A stretch of DNA of 64,000 nucleotides from Sphingobium sp. DEHP117. GTDB lineage: Bacteria > Pseudomonadota > Alphaproteobacteria > Sphingomonadales > Sphingomonadaceae. The DNA is taken from contig NZ_JAPFBJ010000003.1 of the NCBI RefSeq assembly GCF_030867385.1, forward strand, positions 62,001-126,000, read 5' to 3'. The position numbers were made by a program, and so were the translations under genes. The notes under the pieces were generated by a model, which was given only the letters and a program-made list of their open reading frames with translations, made no database searches and was not told the origin of the DNA. This document shows, piece by piece, positions 1 to 12,234 of the stretch (positions are counted from its first letter, which is position 1; every line of letters begins with the position of its first letter).

Positions 1-423
1 CGCTGCCGTGTGGCTGTCTCCGCAGACCAAAGTGGTGCCCGGCAGCGTGAAGCCCTGCTCCGGCCCGACGACATGGACGATGCCCTGCTCCGCATCGGTC
101 GCGCCGATATATTTCACGCCAAACTCCGGCGCGTTCCGCTCCAGCGCCGCAAGCTGCTGCGCGCTTTCCGGGTCGGCGATCGGCAGGCGGTTGCCCTGCG
201 CATCGACACGCGCTGTGGTGGGCAGGTTATGATCCGGCACGGCAAGCGTAAGATCGGGCCGACGCAGCTTACGCCCCGCCATGCGCAGCCCCTCGAACGC
301 CTGCGGGCTGGTCACTTCATGGACAAGATGCCGGTCGATATAGACGAGGCAGGTGCCATCATCCTGCCGCTCGACAATATGGGCGTCCCAGATTTTTTCA
401 TACAAGGTGCGTGGCTGTGTCAT
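1..423 (-). CDS. leuC: 3-isopropylmalate dehydratase large subunit, 5' part (runs off the window)
   Basis: Read on the minus strand from ATG at 423, the frame is open for 141 codons to the window edge. It starts [15 protein letters not shown] and continues through [39 protein letters not shown] and CGDSHTA, which are the conserved N-terminal blocks of LeuC of the aconitase superfamily. With LeuD, LeuC isomerises 2-isopropylmalate to 3-isopropylmalate in leucine synthesis, using a [4Fe-4S] cluster in the cytoplasm. The first cluster cysteine and everything after residue 141 lie outside the window. The gene is divergent from the protease at 571, so 424-570 must hold the promoters of both. The plus-strand ORFs over this stretch are shadows. 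Confidence 0.93.
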   Translation of the reverse strand, partial: MTQPRTLYEKIWDAHIVERQDDGTCLVYIDRHLVHEVTSPQAFEGLRMAGRKLRRPDLTLAVPDHNLPTTARVDAQGNRLPIADPESAQQLAALERNAPEFGVKYIGATDAEQGIVHVVGPEQGFTLPGTTLVCGDSHTAA

Positions 424-570
424 GCCACGCCCCCTAGCGGTATATCGGTGCTGAATCAATTCGGCCTTTAACCATTCGGCTCTCTGTCGCGGGCGCCCCG
501 TGGCCGCGTTTCTTGCGATCAGACATATTAGCCGTTTACTTCGCCAAGGCGGCGCATACATATCGCAGCC

Positions 571-2148
571 ATGAAGACCCTGATGCGCCTCGTCCTTTCG
601 CTCTGCGCCCTCGCAATGACGCCTGCCAGCCAGGCCGGGGCGGAGCAGCAGGACGTTGCCGTCGCGGTGCGTTCGGCTGTGCGGGTCGTCATCATCGCCA
701 CCAATGGCGATCAGGCCTTTTTCGTCGGCCACGGCAGCGGGCTGGTCGTCGCGCCGGACAAGGTGCTGACCAATGCGCACGTGGTCGAGCTGCTGCGCAC
801 AGAGCGCAACCTCACCATTGGCATCGTGCCGCCCGAGGGTACGCGCGGCTATGGCGGCAAGCTGATCGCCTTTTCGCCCGGCAACGACCTTGCGCTGATC
901 GAGGTGAAGGACGCGCGCCTGCCGGTCGCCACGTTCTTCGCGGGCGGCGTGACGGACGGCCAGCATGTTACCGCCATCGGCTACCCGGCAACGGTCGATC
1001 GCGCGCAGGGGCTGGACCTCAATGAGATCATCCGCCCGCTCGAGCCGGTGAAGACCGGCGGCTCGGTGTCCACCGGGCGGTCAAGCCAGGCGTTCGATAC
1101 CATCCTCCACACGGCCCCCATCGCGGCAGGCAACAGCGGCGGGCCGCTGGCCGACGATTGTGGGCGGATTCTTGGCCTCAACAGCATGGGATCGGTTGCG
1201 GAAACGCAGGCCGACGCGGAGTTCGGCTTTGCCGTCTCGAACCGGGAGATCGCCTCCTTCCTCCGGCAGGCGGGCGTGCAGTTCCGACGCACCACCGTGC
1301 CCTGCCGCAGCATGGCCGAGATGGAGGCGCTCAACGCGAAGATGCAGTCCGACGCCCTGCTCAAGCAGCAACAGCAGGAACAACAGGCGGCAATGGCGCG
1401 GGAAAAGGCGCTGTCCGCCGCGCGTGAGCGCGCATCGCAGGATATCGTTTCCGCGCGTGAAAACATGATGGCGCTTTCCGCCGTGCTGTTGGTGCTCGGC
1501 GGCCTCAGCCTCGGCGGAGCGATGATGTTCAACGCCGAACACAAGCCGCGCCAGCGCAAATGGGCGATGATCGGCGGCGGCGTACTGATCGCCGGCGCAG
1601 TGGCGGCATTCCTGCTGCGCCCCTCCTTCTCCGGCATCGAAGACCGCATGGCCGACACACTGCCGGCCGACAACGCCACCTTCCCGGTCGCTGGCCCAAG
1701 CTATGACGCGAACGGCGACAATATCTGCCGCATCGACGAAGCGCGCAGCCGCATCATCTTTTCCGACACGCAAAACACCAACCTCGCCTGGACGCCCGAA
1801 GGCTGTGCCGATGGCTCCCACCAGTTCGTGCAGGCAAGCAAGGGCTGGAGCCGCCTGTCGCTGCATGACGACCAGAGCGTTTCGGTGGCAAACTTCGATC
1901 CTTCGGACGGCTCCTACCAGATCGAACGCTTTCTGCCCGACGCCGCGACTATGGAACAGGCGCGCAAGATCGACGCCAAGCTTTCGGTGAAGGGATGCAC
2001 GGTGGACCCCGCGCTCCTCGCACGGCTTCAACAGGCACAGAGCCAGATTCGCGCGCTCCTCACCGCCCAGCCCAATGAGCGGCTGATCTATCGATGCGGG
2101 CGCAAGGGGCGAGAGCCAGGCGCCGCCGACCAGCCGAGTCCAAACTAA
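571..2148 (+). CDS. Secreted trypsin-like serine protease with C-terminal membrane hairpin and extra domain
   Basis: 525 residues. A signal peptide covers about residues 1-23 ([10 protein letters not shown]). The trypsin/HtrA-like domain has the catalytic triad His70 (LTNAHVV), Asp106 (GNDLALIEV) and Ser189 (AAGNSGGPL). No PDZ domain is visible. A Gln/Ala/Glu-rich coiled-coil stretch (about 247-295, with four consecutive Gln) follows, then two hydrophobic segments at about 299-320 and 331-349, and a C-terminal region of about 170 residues that I do not recognise. The likely topology places both the protease and the C-terminal domain in the periplasm, anchored by a membrane hairpin. The role is unknown; periplasmic proteolysis or stress sensing is inference. 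The ribosome binding site before ATG 571 is weak. Confidence 0.8.
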   Translation: MKTLMRLVLSLCALAMTPASQAGAEQQDVAVAVRSAVRVVIIATNGDQAFFVGHGSGLVVAPDKVLTNAHVVELLRTERNLTIGIVPPEGTRGYGGKLIAFSPGNDLALIEVKDARLPVATFFAGGVTDGQHVTAIGYPATVDRAQGLDLNEIIRPLEPVKTGGSVSTGRSSQAFDTILHTAPIAAGNSGGPLADDCGRILGLNSMGSVAETQADAEFGFAVSNREIASFLRQAGVQFRRTTVPCRSMAEMEALNAKMQSDALLKQQQQEQQAAMAREKALSAARERASQDIVSARENMMALSAVLLVLGGLSLGGAMMFNAEHKPRQRKWAMIGGGVLIAGAVAAFLLRPSFSGIEDRMADTLPADNATFPVAGPSYDANGDNICRIDEARSRIIFSDTQNTNLAWTPEGCADGSHQFVQASKGWSRLSLHDDQSVSVANFDPSDGSYQIERFLPDAATMEQARKIDAKLSVKGCTVDPALLARLQQAQSQIRALLTAQPNERLIYRCGRKGREPGAADQPSPN

Positions 2149-2271
2149 TCTCCACCACCATCTTGCAACCGCGAAAGACCCCTGCTAACCGGCGCGCACG
2201 TTTGACGGGGTGGCGCATGCGTTTTCCCCTGTTCCCGAACGCGGCATATCGAACTGGAGGAAAAAGGGCGC

Positions 2272-4358
<2,087 letters not shown>

Positions 4359-4374
4359 GACAGGGGTTAATTTC

Positions 4375-4466
4375 ATCGTCACCCTGAACTTGTTTCAGGG
4401 TCCATTGATCCAGATGGCACTGAGTGTGGGGCGAAATGGATGCTGAACCAGGTTCAGCATGACGAA
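4375..4466. repeat. Gene-free inverted pair of REP-like palindromes inside the atp operon (copy A)
   Basis: Two 31-bp arms at 4375-4405 and 4436-4466, inverted to each other and separated by 30 bp. Each arm is itself a palindrome around CTGAAC...GTTCAG (left CTGAACTTGTTTCAG, right complement CTGAACCTGGTTCAG). The arms match at 24 of 31 positions. The bases just outside the core differ as a matched set: CC with GG in the left arm, TG with CA in the right, so each hairpin stays paired. The same arm sequence flanks the GIY-YIG gene at 59661-60052 and forms a second gene-free pair at 33547-33641. Because it lies between atpA and atpG it is transcribed in the operon mRNA. Confidence 0.92.
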
Positions 4467-4486
4467 GGAAGGGTAAGTCAGGACAG

Positions 4487-6852
<2,366 letters not shown>

Positions 6853-6919
6853 TCTCGCACGGCAAAGTGAGTTAGCATATCCCTCATGCACCCGCACAAG
6901 CGGGGCATGGGGAGAGGAT

Positions 6920-7084
6920 ATGGAGAGCAGACAGCTGGGTGCGGCCAGAAGGGCCGGACGGAATGGACTAAGGACGAACAGCGGCTCGATCCAGCGCGAT
7001 ATTGTCTCACTCGTCGGGATAATGTGTGCGGTGATCACAGCCTCTCTGATAATCGACTTCATTCTCTGTCGCCTGATATATTAG
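6920..7084 (+). CDS. Small putative membrane protein (54 aa) between atpD and atpC
   Basis: 54 codons from ATG 6920, with a strong ribosome binding site (GGGGAGAGG, about 5 nt upstream). The N-terminal half is basic (Arg-rich, residues 1-26). The C-terminal half is one hydrophobic segment at about 27-49, containing SLVGIMCAVITASLIIDFIL, and the protein ends CRLIY. This matches a single-pass N-in small membrane protein. I do not recognise a family. It is co-directional with the atp genes and is the only good translation signal in the 298-nt gap. Alternatives are a non-coding spacer with chance signals or a degenerate gene. Conservation in relatives would settle this. Confidence 0.5.
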   Translation: MESRQLGAARRAGRNGLRTNSGSIQRDIVSLVGIMCAVITASLIIDFILCRLIY

Positions 7085-7090
7085 GCGTTT

Positions 7091-7125
7091 GGTCCGGGGC
7101 GAACGGCATCTGAAGGTTCCGGACC
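7091..7125 (+). other. Intercistronic hairpin before atpC
   Basis: GGTCCGG at 7091-7097 pairs perfectly with CCGGACC at 7119-7125, across a 21-nt loop, ending 25 nt before the atpC start. No T-run follows, so it is not an obvious terminator. Such structures in atp operons can adjust mRNA stability or translation of the next gene; here that is inference. Confidence 0.4.
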
Positions 7126-7150
7126 GCCCTCAAGAAACGGAAACAAGATT

Positions 7151-7405
7151 ATGGCTTTGCATTTCGAACTCGTAACACCTGAAAAGCTCGTCCGCTCGGC
7201 CGAGGTCTATCAGGTTGTGGTGCCCGGCACCGAAGGCGATTTCGGCGTGCTGGAGGGCCACGCGCCGTTCATGTCCACCATTCGCGATGGCGCGATCCAG
7301 GTGTTCGAAAGCGCCAATTCCGCACCAGAGAGCATCCCCGTGGTCGGCGGCTTTGCCGAAGTAAACGAGAACGGCCTCACGGTGCTGGCCGAAAAGGCGG
7401 GGTAA
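7151..7405 (+). CDS. atpC: ATP synthase F1 subunit epsilon, short form without C-terminal helices
   Basis: 84 residues, beginning [16 protein letters not shown]. It covers only the N-terminal beta-sandwich domain of epsilon ([22 protein letters not shown], seen here as blocks [13 protein letters not shown] and GHAPFMS). The usual two-helix C-terminal domain of about 50 residues, which can brake ATP hydrolysis, is absent. The reading frame ends cleanly at TAA 7403-7405 and nothing downstream continues the family, so this looks like the natural length rather than a frameshift. Epsilon couples the gamma shaft to the c-ring. Last gene of the F1 operon. Confidence 0.94.
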   Translation: MALHFELVTPEKLVRSAEVYQVVVPGTEGDFGVLEGHAPFMSTIRDGAIQVFESANSAPESIPVVGGFAEVNENGLTVLAEKAG

Positions 7406-7477
7406 GCTCATTCGCGCGCGATACGCACAGGAAGCGCGCTAACGACAAATAAGCACTTTGTGCGGTAAGCGGGCAGC

Positions 7478-9541
7478 ATGATCATGCGCCCGCCATCTTC
7501 TGCCCTTAATCGTTCGGTGGCGATGAGCATCCATGTGATGCTGGCGCTTCTTGCGCTCGCAACGCTCGTGCAGGTCGCTGGAATGAGCGACCCCGGGGGC
7601 GGCCTGAGCTGGTTCCTGTTCATTCGTCAGGACATCGCGGCCATCGGCGTCATCCTCATCCTTTTCATCATGTGTCAGAGCGCAACTCCCGGCGGGAAAC
7701 CCGGGAAGCGCGCGTTCGCCCTGCTGAGGGCCACTCCGCCGCGCTGGATGCTTTGGGCGGGAGCATCGCTGCTCGTCCTAGCGTGCTGGGCAGGCCACTA
7801 TTTCGTCTTTCAGGGATATGACCTCAGCCGCGACGAGCAGATGGCTAATTTCGACGCCTGGATATTCACGCATGGTCGCCTGCTATGGGAGTTGCCGGAG
7901 CTCTGGCGCGGGCCGCAGGCAGCCGCACTCCATCAGTTGTTCATCCTGCCGATCGGCGATCACGAGGCCTGGGTTTCCAACTATCTTCCGGGAAATGCCG
8001 CGCTGCGCACGCTGGTGGGCGTGGTAGCGGATCCGGCATTAACCAGCCCGCTTGCCGCTGGAGCTGCCGCCATCGCGCTGTGGAAAATCGCCCGCCGCCT
8101 GTGGCCGGACGAGCCGGACAATGCCGCCGTGGCGGTGATCCTCCTCGCCACATCATCGCAGGTCCTTTTCACCGCTATGACAGCCTATGCGATGAGCGCC
8201 CATCTGGCGCTGAACCTAATCTGGCTGGCGCTATACCTCGCAGATCGGCCAAGATATCACGTAATGGCCGTCATGGTCGGCTTTGTCGCGACCGGGCTGC
8301 ATCAGCCGATCTTTCACCCACTGTTCGTCGCGCCATTCATGCTGCTGCTCCTGCGCGACAGGCGCTGGAAACTGCTCTGCGCTTATGGCGCCAGCTATGC
8401 AGCAATAGCGCTTTTCTGGCTGGCGTGGCCGCTATGGTTGAGCGCACATGGCCTACACCAAGCCAGCAATCCGGGTGATGGGATCGGATTTTGGGATCGC
8501 ATCCTGCGCATCGCGGCCCTGCCCGGCCCCGGCGCTTTGTGGCTGATGGCGCTCAACCTCCTGCGCCTCATCTCATGGCAGCACGCGCTCTTCCTGCCGC
8601 TGCTGGTCGTCGGCATGGTGCGCGTTTGGCGTGAACGAAATGATCTAGAGCGGATCGACATTCAGATGATGACGTGCGGAAAATGTCGGTTTTCCGTGAC
8701 CCGGAGCGCAGCGTACTTAAGGTACGTGGGCACCGGAAGCGCGGGGGACCGGCATTTGCAGGCCGTCAGGGCTGAATGTCGATCCGCCCAAGGGGCTGTG
8801 GGGATTCAGTTCAGATGGAGCCGAAAAGGGGGATTTTCGAGCATCGGAGCGCAGCGTACTCAAAGGTACGTGAGCACCGAAGCGCAGAAAATAGCGCTTT
8901 GCAGGCCTATATGGGCTGAATCCCCACAGCCCCTAGGCCGCGCGTTGGCACTCGGTTGCCTACTCCCGCTCCCTGTCCTGCTCATCCTGTTGCCCTATCA
9001 GGGCCATGGCTGGGGCTATCGCTATCTGCACGGCGTGCTGGGCAACGCCGTTTTGCTGTGCGTTTTCGGGTGGCAATATCTCAAGCACGAGGCGGGCGTG
9101 CGCAATGCCATGGTCACGGCCACTGCCGCGACTTGCCTCGTGCTCATCCCAATGCATGGCTGGCAGACGTGGCGCATGGCGGGTGACTATGCGACCATCG
9201 ACAGGGCCATTCAGGCCAGCCCGGCGCATTGGGCAATCGTCGACGACAGAGCCGCGCCCTTTGCCGAGAATCTGGTGATCAACAGCCCCGATCTCGGCAC
9301 ACGCCCCATCCGCCTGATGCAGAGCGAGCTGGCAAAAGTGCCGCTGTCGCGGCTCTGCGCTCAGGGTGATACAACGCTGATAGTCGGGGCAGATGCGCTC
9401 GCGCCGGTGCGCGCCCTTTTCGAGACGGGTGCGCACCAACCCACTGAGACCGCTATCCAGTCCGTCGACACGCGCCTTAAGGCAGCGGGGTGCAAGATCA
9501 TTCCGTTTGCGGCGCAGGCCTCGCGGCAAACAGCCGGCTGA
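7478..9541 (+). CDS. Multi-pass membrane protein, probable GT-C-type glycosyltransferase, with two repeats inserted in frame
   Basis: 687 codons, with about ten or more hydrophobic segments. An early extracytoplasmic loop has YDLSRDEQMANFDAWIF, where the Asp-Glu resembles the catalytic acidic pair in the first loop of GT-C enzymes that use polyprenyl-phosphate sugars. The family assignment is tentative. Residues about 391-486 are encoded by two palindromic repeats (8650-8787 and 8791-8934). The inserted peptide is not membrane-like and sits between VRVWRERNDLE and RALALGCLLPLPVL, in a loop between membrane segments. The interrupted stretch is a multiple of 3 and free of stops, so the frame survives. 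Whether the protein still works is unknown. Its 3' end overlaps the convergent gtrA by 44 nt. ATG 7484 or 7523 are alternative starts. Confidence 0.7.
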   Translation: MIMRPPSSALNRSVAMSIHVMLALLALATLVQVAGMSDPGGGLSWFLFIRQDIAAIGVILILFIMCQSATPGGKPGKRAFALLRATPPRWMLWAGASLLVLACWAGHYFVFQGYDLSRDEQMANFDAWIFTHGRLLWELPELWRGPQAAALHQLFILPIGDHEAWVSNYLPGNAALRTLVGVVADPALTSPLAAGAAAIALWKIARRLWPDEPDNAAVAVILLATSSQVLFTAMTAYAMSAHLALNLIWLALYLADRPRYHVMAVMVGFVATGLHQPIFHPLFVAPFMLLLLRDRRWKLLCAYGASYAAIALFWLAWPLWLSAHGLHQASNPGDGIGFWDRILRIAALPGPGALWLMALNLLRLISWQHALFLPLLVVGMVRVWRERNDLERIDIQMMTCGKCRFSVTRSAAYLRYVGTGSAGDRHLQAVRAECRSAQGAVGIQFRWSRKGGFSSIGAQRTQRYVSTEAQKIALCRPIWAESPQPLGRALALGCLLPLPVLLILLPYQGHGWGYRYLHGVLGNAVLLCVFGWQYLKHEAGVRNAMVTATAATCLVLIPMHGWQTWRMAGDYATIDRAIQASPAHWAIVDDRAAPFAENLVINSPDLGTRPIRLMQSELAKVPLSRLCAQGDTTLIVGADALAPVRALFETGAHQPTETAIQSVDTRLKAAGCKIIPFAAQASRQTAG
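8650..8787. repeat. Palindromic repeat E1, in frame within the GT-C-like gene
   Basis: 138 bp bounded by a perfect 16-bp terminal inverted repeat (GCGGATCGACATTCAG at 8650-8665; its complement at 8772-8787). The interior carries the family core: CGGAGCGCAGCGTACTT, then GGTACGTG and GCACCGGAAGCGC, which fold on each other. A CTAG tetranucleotide lies just outside the left end (8645-8648). Its length is divisible by 3 and the host gene reads through without a stop. Confidence 0.88.
8791..8934. repeat. Palindromic repeat E2, in frame and adjacent to E1
   Basis: 144 bp with a perfect 19-bp terminal inverted repeat (AGGGGCTGTGGGGATTCAG at 8791-8809; complement at 8916-8934). It shares the core GGAGCGCAGCGTACT, GGTACGTGAGCACCGAAGCG with E1, E3 and E4, and its termini match E3 but not E1. 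It is 3 bp from E1 and the pair is bracketed by CTAG (8645-8648 and 8933-8936). It too has a length divisible by 3, so E1, the 3-bp spacer and E2 together add exactly 95 codons. Confidence 0.9.
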
Positions 9542-9896
9542 GGAAGACGAAGCTGAACGACGCCGTGAACAGCAGGTTGATTGCGTAAGCGATGCGCGCG
9601 CCAAAGCCACATATCTCCACCAGCACCGCAAGGCCGATCGTCCCGACGATGAACTGCCCGATATAGATCAGCGCGAACGACGACAGCATCCTCATGCTGC
9701 TCCGCTGGGTATCGCCGAAGGTGAAATTCTTGTTGAGGATGTAGCTCAGGCTCAGGCCGAACAGCCATGCCAGCCCGTTGGCGAGCAGATAGTGCGTATG
9801 AACCGCCAGCAGGAGCAGATAGACGGCATAGCAACTACTCGTCACCACCGCGCCCGACAGGACGAACCGCATCGCCCGTTGCACATGCGCCCCCAT
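9498..9896 (-). CDS. GtrA family membrane protein
   Basis: 132 residues with four hydrophobic segments. RAMRFVLSGAVVTSSCYAVY, LAWLFGLSLSYILNKNFTF and the final FVFLSRLFA are typical of the GtrA/DPMS family (Pfam PF04138), small proteins thought to help move polyprenyl-linked sugars across the membrane. Its ATG is 1 nt past the stop of the glycosyltransferase at 9898, so it is cotranscribed with the two GT2 genes. A GT2 plus GtrA plus GT-C set is a common arrangement for adding sugars to surface polymers or lipids; the acceptor here is unknown. Its 3' end overlaps the convergent GT-C-like gene. Confidence 0.88.
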   Translation of the reverse strand: MGAHVQRAMRFVLSGAVVTSSCYAVYLLLLAVHTHYLLANGLAWLFGLSLSYILNKNFTFGDTQRSSMRMLSSFALIYIGQFIVGTIGLAVLVEICGFGARIAYAINLLFTASFSFVFLSRLFAARPAPQTE

Positions 9897-9897
9897 G

Positions 9898-10884
9898 TCA
9901 AAGGCTGCCCGACAGTCGCAGGCGGAGCCGGGGCCACACCCGTTCCCACAGCCGCGAATAGCGAAAGAACCGCACCAGCTTCGCTGGGGAGAGGCTCAGC
10001 AGCTCGGCCATCGCGCGAGGCATCGATCGCGCATTGCCGGAAAGGGCGCCAGCAAGTGCAACGTTAACGGCCATGGACGCCCGCGCCAGCCTCAGTGCAG
10101 CAGGGCGCCGATCCGCGGCGATGCCACGGCCATGGCGTTCCACGACGATGCGCAGCTGCTCCTCAAAGGCGTGAAGATCACGGCTGCCCTGCACGGTGAG
10201 AGACTGGCCGTGCACCCGGAAGGCCGTTGTCGCGAGCGAATTGCACGCCACTTCTCCAATCGCCGCCAGCTTGAGGTAGAGATCCCAGTCCGCAGTATAC
10301 CACAGCGCTTCGTCCAGCCCTCCGGCGGCGAGCCAAGCATCCCTCCGGATGACGGGCGCGGGAATGGCCACGAAATTCTGCACGATCAGCCGCTCCGCGA
10401 CGTCCGAACCGGCCCAAGCTCGCCCACCGTCGAGCGGACAATGCCAGCCGCCGATATCCCTGTCCTTGCCGTCTATGAGGCGCGATGGAAAGAGATGCAT
10501 CGCTGCGTGCGGATGGCTGGCGATCGTCTGACGCACTGCCTCCAGCCTGCCGGGTAGCCAAAGGTCATCCTGATGGAGCATCGCAACATGAGGTGCACTG
10601 GCCTGGGCAACCGCAAGATTGGTTTTCTGTGTCCATGGCTTGATGTCGGGGCAAAACCGATAGCGGATTGCAAGGCGCGTGCGGAACCGGTCGACGATCT
10701 GACCGCAACGGCCATTCCCGCTGGAATCGAGGATGATGAGTTCGATCCCCGCCCCCTCTTGCGCGGCAACGCTTTCCAGCGTGGCTTCGAGATAGTCTTC
10801 GCCCTCATGCACCGGCATGACCACAGTCAGCCACGGGCGATCGCCGGCCGCATCTGCCAGAGCGCCCGCGCCTTGAGCAGACAT
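9898..10884 (-). CDS. Family 2 glycosyltransferase
   Basis: 328 residues. The N-terminal GT-A domain has LTVVMPVHEGEDYLEATLES, ELIILDSSGNGRCGQ and VAMLHQDDLWLPGRLEAV. The DD of HQDD is the DXD-type metal/nucleotide-sugar site. A WYTADWDLYLKLA segment corresponds to the acceptor/catalytic region of many GT2 enzymes. The remaining C-terminus is less conserved. No membrane segment is evident, so it is probably cytoplasmic or peripheral. The ATG at 10884 directly follows the TGA of the upstream glycosyltransferase (TGAATG), consistent with coupled translation. The sugar donor and acceptor cannot be deduced. Confidence 0.88.
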   Translation of the reverse strand: MSAQGAGALADAAGDRPWLTVVMPVHEGEDYLEATLESVAAQEGAGIELIILDSSGNGRCGQIVDRFRTRLAIRYRFCPDIKPWTQKTNLAVAQASAPHVAMLHQDDLWLPGRLEAVRQTIASHPHAAMHLFPSRLIDGKDRDIGGWHCPLDGGRAWAGSDVAERLIVQNFVAIPAPVIRRDAWLAAGGLDEALWYTADWDLYLKLAAIGEVACNSLATTAFRVHGQSLTVQGSRDLHAFEEQLRIVVERHGRGIAADRRPAALRLARASMAVNVALAGALSGNARSMPRAMAELLSLSPAKLVRFFRYSRLWERVWPRLRLRLSGSL

Positions 10885-12117
10885 TCAGCGCCCCTCGACC
10901 GGGAAATCCCGAAAACGGGCAATATTGCCGCCGAGTATCGCGAGGAGAAATCCCGCCATCCCCGCTTGCAGGCCGAGCGTGATCAAGGTGGTGCCCAACA
11001 CAGCGGGCAGAATCGTGTAGATCGCGCCATAGTCGCGCTCGGTCCATTGCCAGAACACCATGCCAAGCGTTGCTGCACCACTGCAGCCCAGCAGTGCGCC
11101 GATGCCGAGCAGCTTTTCAAGCGACAGTCGCTCGACCAGCCAGCGGGTGCGCCGCGTCATCAGGCGATAGCCCTGCCTTGCTCCATAAAGCTGCGCCGAA
11201 ATCGCTAGGATCAGCGCCATATGGCCCGTGCTGAGCGCAGCGGCGCCCAATATCGTCCAATAGTTTCCAACAGCGGGGAAGGTACCGGGTACGAGGGCAT
11301 CGCTGATCGCCATCGCCAGCATCGCAAGCCCAAACAAGGACGCGACGCTACCGGGAACCCCGAAGATCCAGCGCGGGCTGAGCATCAGCAGATAGCGGAG
11401 GTGACGCCAGCCGTCGCGCCATGGCCGCAGATGGGGCGCACGGTCTCTCAGGTCTCGGGAGAGGCTCGCCGGCACCTCATCCATGCGCAGCCGCTTGAGC
11501 GCGCCCTTGATGACCATCTCGCTGGCAAACTCCATCCCGCTGCCGGTGAGGCCCAATGCGTGAAACGCATCCTTGGTAATCGCGCGCAGGCCGCAATGCG
11601 CATCGGAAACGCCACTGCGAAAGAACAGGTTGAGGATGCCTGTCAGCACCGGGTTGCCGATGTATCGGTTTTTCCAGGGCATCGCGCCCGGCTCGATTCC
11701 GCCCTTGAAGCGCGACCCCATGCAGATATCCGCGCCGTCATCCAGCCGGCCGATCATTGCTACGCCGTCGACGAAATTATAGCTGCCGTCGCAATCACCC
11801 ATCAGGATATAGCGCCCGGCGGCGGCCCGGCATCCGCCGATCAGCGCCGCACCATAGCCACGCTCGGCCACGGGCACCACGCGCGCACCAAGGCTGCTGG
11901 CCAGCGCCTGGCTGCCGTCGGTCGAGCCATTGTCGGCAATGACGATTTCACCGGTCAGCCCATATCGCTCGAAAATCTGGTCCAGCGCGTCCTGCGCATT
12001 GGCAATGCAATGCCTCAGGCTGATGATCTCGTTGAGGCAGGGCATCACGATGGACACGTCGAGCAGATAGAGCTCGCTGTCCGCAACGAATTGCTGTGAC
12101 GGGGAAATTACCGACAT
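10885..12117 (-). CDS. Polyprenyl-phosphate sugar synthase-like family 2 glycosyltransferase
   Basis: 410 residues from ATG 12117, chosen because AGGAGG lies 6 nt upstream; an upstream ATG at 12138 has no such site. The GT2 catalytic domain (about 20-240) has DVSIVMPCLNEIISLRHCI, GEIVIADNGSTDGSQ, ILMGDCDGSYNFVDG, the DXD-like DCD, and the acceptor block GSRFKGGIEPGAMPWKNRYI followed by SDAHCGLRAI (each part of the DPM1-like pattern). Four hydrophobic segments follow (about 255-400). This layout is typical of enzymes that charge undecaprenyl phosphate with a sugar, whose product would feed GtrA and the GT-C-like protein. The gene is divergent from 12526, with repeat E3 between. Confidence 0.88.
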   Translation of the reverse strand: MSVISPSQQFVADSELYLLDVSIVMPCLNEIISLRHCIANAQDALDQIFERYGLTGEIVIADNGSTDGSQALASSLGARVVPVAERGYGAALIGGCRAAAGRYILMGDCDGSYNFVDGVAMIGRLDDGADICMGSRFKGGIEPGAMPWKNRYIGNPVLTGILNLFFRSGVSDAHCGLRAITKDAFHALGLTGSGMEFASEMVIKGALKRLRMDEVPASLSRDLRDRAPHLRPWRDGWRHLRYLLMLSPRWIFGVPGSVASLFGLAMLAMAISDALVPGTFPAVGNYWTILGAAALSTGHMALILAISAQLYGARQGYRLMTRRTRWLVERLSLEKLLGIGALLGCSGAATLGMVFWQWTERDYGAIYTILPAVLGTTLITLGLQAGMAGFLLAILGGNIARFRDFPVEGR

Positions 12118-12234
12118 GCCGCCTCCTGGCGATAGCATGAGCCACGAACTTCACGCTGGGCGCTCGCCCTATGCTACCGCGAAAAACCGGTATGACTTCT
12201 ATTGGCAGCTGGTTAACACTTTCTTATGACCACG

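Noticed and set aside
2202-2230. TTGACG at 2202-2207 as the -35 box of the atp operon
   Set aside because: No acceptable -10 hexamer is found at the right spacing.
7411-7442. GCGCGC inverted sequence after atpC as a terminator
   Set aside because: The stem is only about 6 bp with no following T-run.
8650-8934. The repeat-encoded loop as a genuine extra protein domain
   Set aside because: Its codons come from two copies of an element also found between genes, so the peptide is a by-product of insertion.
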